The position numbers were made by a program, and so were the translations under genes. Positions 5,576 to 6,039 of a stretch of DNA of 6,039 nucleotides are shown here, piece by piece; positions within the stretch are counted from its first letter, which is position 1; each line of letters begins with the position of its first letter. The DNA is from Candidatus Poseidoniaceae archaeon (GTDB lineage Archaea > Thermoplasmatota > Poseidoniia > Poseidoniales > Poseidoniaceae). A model generated the notes under the pieces. The model had not been told where the DNA came from, ran no database searches, and worked only from the letters and a program-made list of their open reading frames with translations. Location of the stretch: assembly GCA_013330285.1 (NCBI GenBank), contig DUIP01000209.1, positions 1 to 6,039 of the forward strand, given 5' to 3'.

Positions 5576-6039
5576 ATGGTGCAGTTCAATCTCGATGATG
5601 AACGCACGTGGAAGGGATTACTTGCTCTTGGTCTTCTTCTGAACCTCATTGTTTGCTTTACCAGCGATTTGGGCCTCGATACTCATGTCAAAATGGCTGT
5701 TGACGCCGAGGGCGGCCTTGCATGGGGCGATCTTCGTCCTGATGTTGCAGGACAAAGCGACCCAACGGACATAGGGGAGCGCACAGTTCTCCCAATCTAT
5801 GCGGGCTCTGAAGCGAGCATCAAGGCCTTTGCATTGCTTTCGTTTATCCTTCTGATTGGTTATGTCTATTGCGCGGTTGGTGAACGTACGGCAGCCATCC
5901 TTTCCATCTCTCCAGCGTTGATTTTCTCGGTTGGCCGCGGCTATGAAGAAGTCTATTTCGCCCTGATGTTCGCCCTTGCTTTCGCTCTGTTCACGGGTCT
6001 TTGGTCCACGCATAGGCGTTTGCTTCAGAACCTACTTGG
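5576..6039 (+). CDS. Multi-spanning membrane protein, N-terminal part (3' end beyond right edge)
   Basis: From ATG 5576 a plus-strand frame runs 154 codons to the window edge without a stop. A short charged N-terminus (MVQFNLDDERTWKG) leads into a membrane helix at about 14-30. A polar, acid-rich loop at about 31-80 follows (TSDLGLDTHVKMAVDAEGG), then hydrophobic segments at about 84-101, 105-119 and 124-142, with GRGYEE between the last two, and a basic stretch HRR at 146-148. A first helix followed by an external loop with an acidic DxxxDTH-like site recalls GT-C membrane glycosyltransferases, but that is a weak resemblance in a partial protein. The start is 52 bp from the divergent CoA-transferase start; no Shine-Dalgarno or TATA element is clear. 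The opposite-strand frame at 5618-6013 is its shadow. The membrane nature is well supported, the function is not. Confidence 0.75.
   Translation, partial: MVQFNLDDERTWKGLLALGLLLNLIVCFTSDLGLDTHVKMAVDAEGGLAWGDLRPDVAGQSDPTDIGERTVLPIYAGSEASIKAFALLSFILLIGYVYCAVGERTAAILSISPALIFSVGRGYEEVYFALMFALAFALFTGLWSTHRRLLQNLL

Noticed and set aside
5524..5649. Longer N-terminus for the CoA-transferase
   Set aside because: The 42 added residues are arginine-rich with no family match and would overlap the divergent membrane gene.

Overview
This 6.0 kb window looks like ordinary, gene-dense chromosome of a euryarchaeon. The case for an archaeon is a complete archaeal/eukaryal-type flap endonuclease (FEN-1) ending in a PCNA-binding peptide, an archaeal Trm-G10-type tRNA (guanine-10) methyltransferase, and TATA-like start regions with almost no Shine-Dalgarno sites. 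The mix with bacterial-type metabolic genes (bifunctional RibD, class III CoA-transferase), the roughly even base composition and the tight packing suggest a planktonic lineage such as marine group II/Poseidoniales. That placement is inference, not something proven here.

Layout, left to right: (1) the N-terminal part of a diacylglycerol-kinase-fold lipid/sphingoid kinase on the minus strand, running off the left edge; (2) a 210-bp divergent intergenic region with a TATA-like element framed by an imperfect inverted repeat; (3) ribD on the plus strand, the only gene with a clear Shine-Dalgarno site; (4) a tRNA-Arg(UCG) on the minus strand with an encoded CCA end; (5) a short YkgJ-type cysteine-cluster protein on the plus strand, divergent from the tRNA; (6) the Trm-G10 methyltransferase on the minus strand, overlapping the cysteine-cluster gene tail to tail by 35 bp; (7) fen1 on the plus strand, divergent from the methyltransferase; (8) a class III CoA-transferase on the minus strand, overlapping fen1 tail to tail by 25 bp and lacking the family's usual C-terminal tail; (9) the first 154 residues of a multi-spanning membrane protein on the plus strand, running off the right edge.

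Strand alternates at almost every gene, so there is no multi-gene operon. The genes serve separate jobs: lipid phosphorylation, riboflavin synthesis, arginine decoding, a probable metal-cluster role, tRNA modification, Okazaki-fragment processing and acyl-CoA metabolism. I found no mobile element, CRISPR array, riboswitch or previously undescribed multi-gene system. The points most worth a second look are the bacterial-type RibD in an archaeal setting, the inverted repeat in front of it, the shortened CoA-transferase, and the TATA-like element shared by the tRNA and the cysteine-cluster gene.
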